30,138 nucleotides of DNA from Coriobacteriia bacterium (GTDB taxonomy: Bacteria; Actinomycetota; Coriobacteriia; Anaerosomatales; PALSA-660). The stretch lies in assembly GCA_030652345.1 (NCBI GenBank), contig JAUSAU010000069.1:1-30138 (forward strand), written 5' to 3'. The notes beneath the pieces were generated by a model. That model searched no databases, had not been told where the DNA came from, and worked only from the letters and a program-made list of their open reading frames with translations. The first letter of the stretch is position 1; each line of letters begins with the position of its first letter. This document shows, piece after piece, positions 30,002 through 30,138 of the stretch. The translations under genes were made by a program, and so were the position numbers.

Positions 30002-30138
30002 GCTCGACCGCGCTGGCGTTCGGGCTCACGGGCGCGTCGCTGCGCGGCTCCGGCGTGGCCTTCGACGTGCGCCGCGCGATGCCGTACTGCGCCTTCCCGG
30101 AGCTCGACTTCGTGGTGCCAAGCGGCGAGGCGGGGGAC
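29989..30138 (+). CDS. nuoD: NuoD internal fragment in inverted orientation (partial)
   Basis: Reading the plus strand from 29989 gives GVVDRSTALAFGLTGASLR, then GSGVAFDVRRAMPYCAFPEL and DFVVPSGEAGD, running off the window. This matches the middle of NuoD (the GLTG-x-x-LR-x-SG-x-x-x-D-x-R-x-x-x-PY block and the PVG-x-x-GD turn). In a normal gene this part lies roughly 100-130 codons before the C-terminal piece and on the same strand. There is no start codon or promoter for it here; it is upstream-truncated by the inversion junction. Confidence 0.8.

Noticed and set aside
30002..30138. Reading the minus strand through the right edge as a continuous NuoD with an unusual insertion
   Set aside because: The minus-strand frame there (KSSSGKAQYGIARRTSK...) is unlike NuoD, whereas the plus strand gives a clear NuoD block, so a strand switch explains it better.
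1..30138. CRISPR arrays, tRNA or rRNA genes, insertion sequences
   Set aside because: No regularly spaced repeats, no cloverleaf or rRNA sequence, and no transposase was seen; the only recombinase is IntI.

Overview
The window is a high-GC stretch, roughly two thirds G+C by eye, with AT-richer patches only near its left end. It most likely comes from a member of the Actinomycetota, perhaps a Coriobacteriia-like anaerobe. The main evidence is gene order: argS, lysA, hom, thrB and rho lie on one strand in the order of the familiar actinobacterial argS-lysA-hom-thrC-thrB-rho cluster. GTG/TTG starts are common and genes are tightly overlapped. The lineage is inferred from this context; no 16S or marker search was possible.

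Left end (1-2190): about 415 bases with no supportable gene, then a brnT-brnA type toxin-antitoxin pair and, 11 bases upstream of brnT on the same strand, a complete integron integrase (IntI). No convincing attC site was found. An RhlE-type DEAD-box helicase (2191-3450, +) follows, with its own promoter and a roughly 140-base leader. It ends at a strong hairpin shared with the convergent rho gene.

3546-11980 (minus strand) looks like one long operon: hom, thrB, sppA, a calcineurin-like phosphoesterase, cyclic 2,3-diphosphoglycerate synthetase, 2-phosphoglycerate kinase, a fructose-6-phosphate aldolase/transaldolase-like enzyme, and rho. From the phosphoesterase to rho every junction is a 4-base ATGA/GTGA overlap. 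The kinase and synthetase together would make cyclic 2,3-diphosphoglycerate (cDPG), best known from methanogenic archaea. They sit between thrB and rho, where actinobacteria usually have nothing. This is the most interesting system in the window.

12211-17034: a membrane-anchored M28 peptidase and a YefM/RelE-type toxin-antitoxin pair (+), then lysA and argS (minus). The toxin gene overlaps the 3' end of lysA. lysA has a clear promoter with an inverted repeat at the predicted start of transcription.

17213-22605: a CreD-like membrane protein, a 3-hydroxyisobutyrate dehydrogenase-family enzyme, a zinc-ribbon/single-TM protein, and htrA-rlmH overlapping by 4 bases.

22755-30138 (minus strand): nuoD(partial)-H-I-J-K-L-M-N, the membrane arm and connecting subunits of complex I. 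nuoD abuts nuoH directly, so nuoE, nuoF and nuoG are missing from this part of the cluster. This suggests an 11-subunit enzyme fed by ferredoxin, F420H2 or another donor rather than NADH. At the right edge nuoD breaks: its C-terminus is on the minus strand, but from about 29994 onward an internal part of NuoD is encoded on the plus strand. The junction is an 8-base palindrome, marking an inversion or, more likely, a fold-back chimera.
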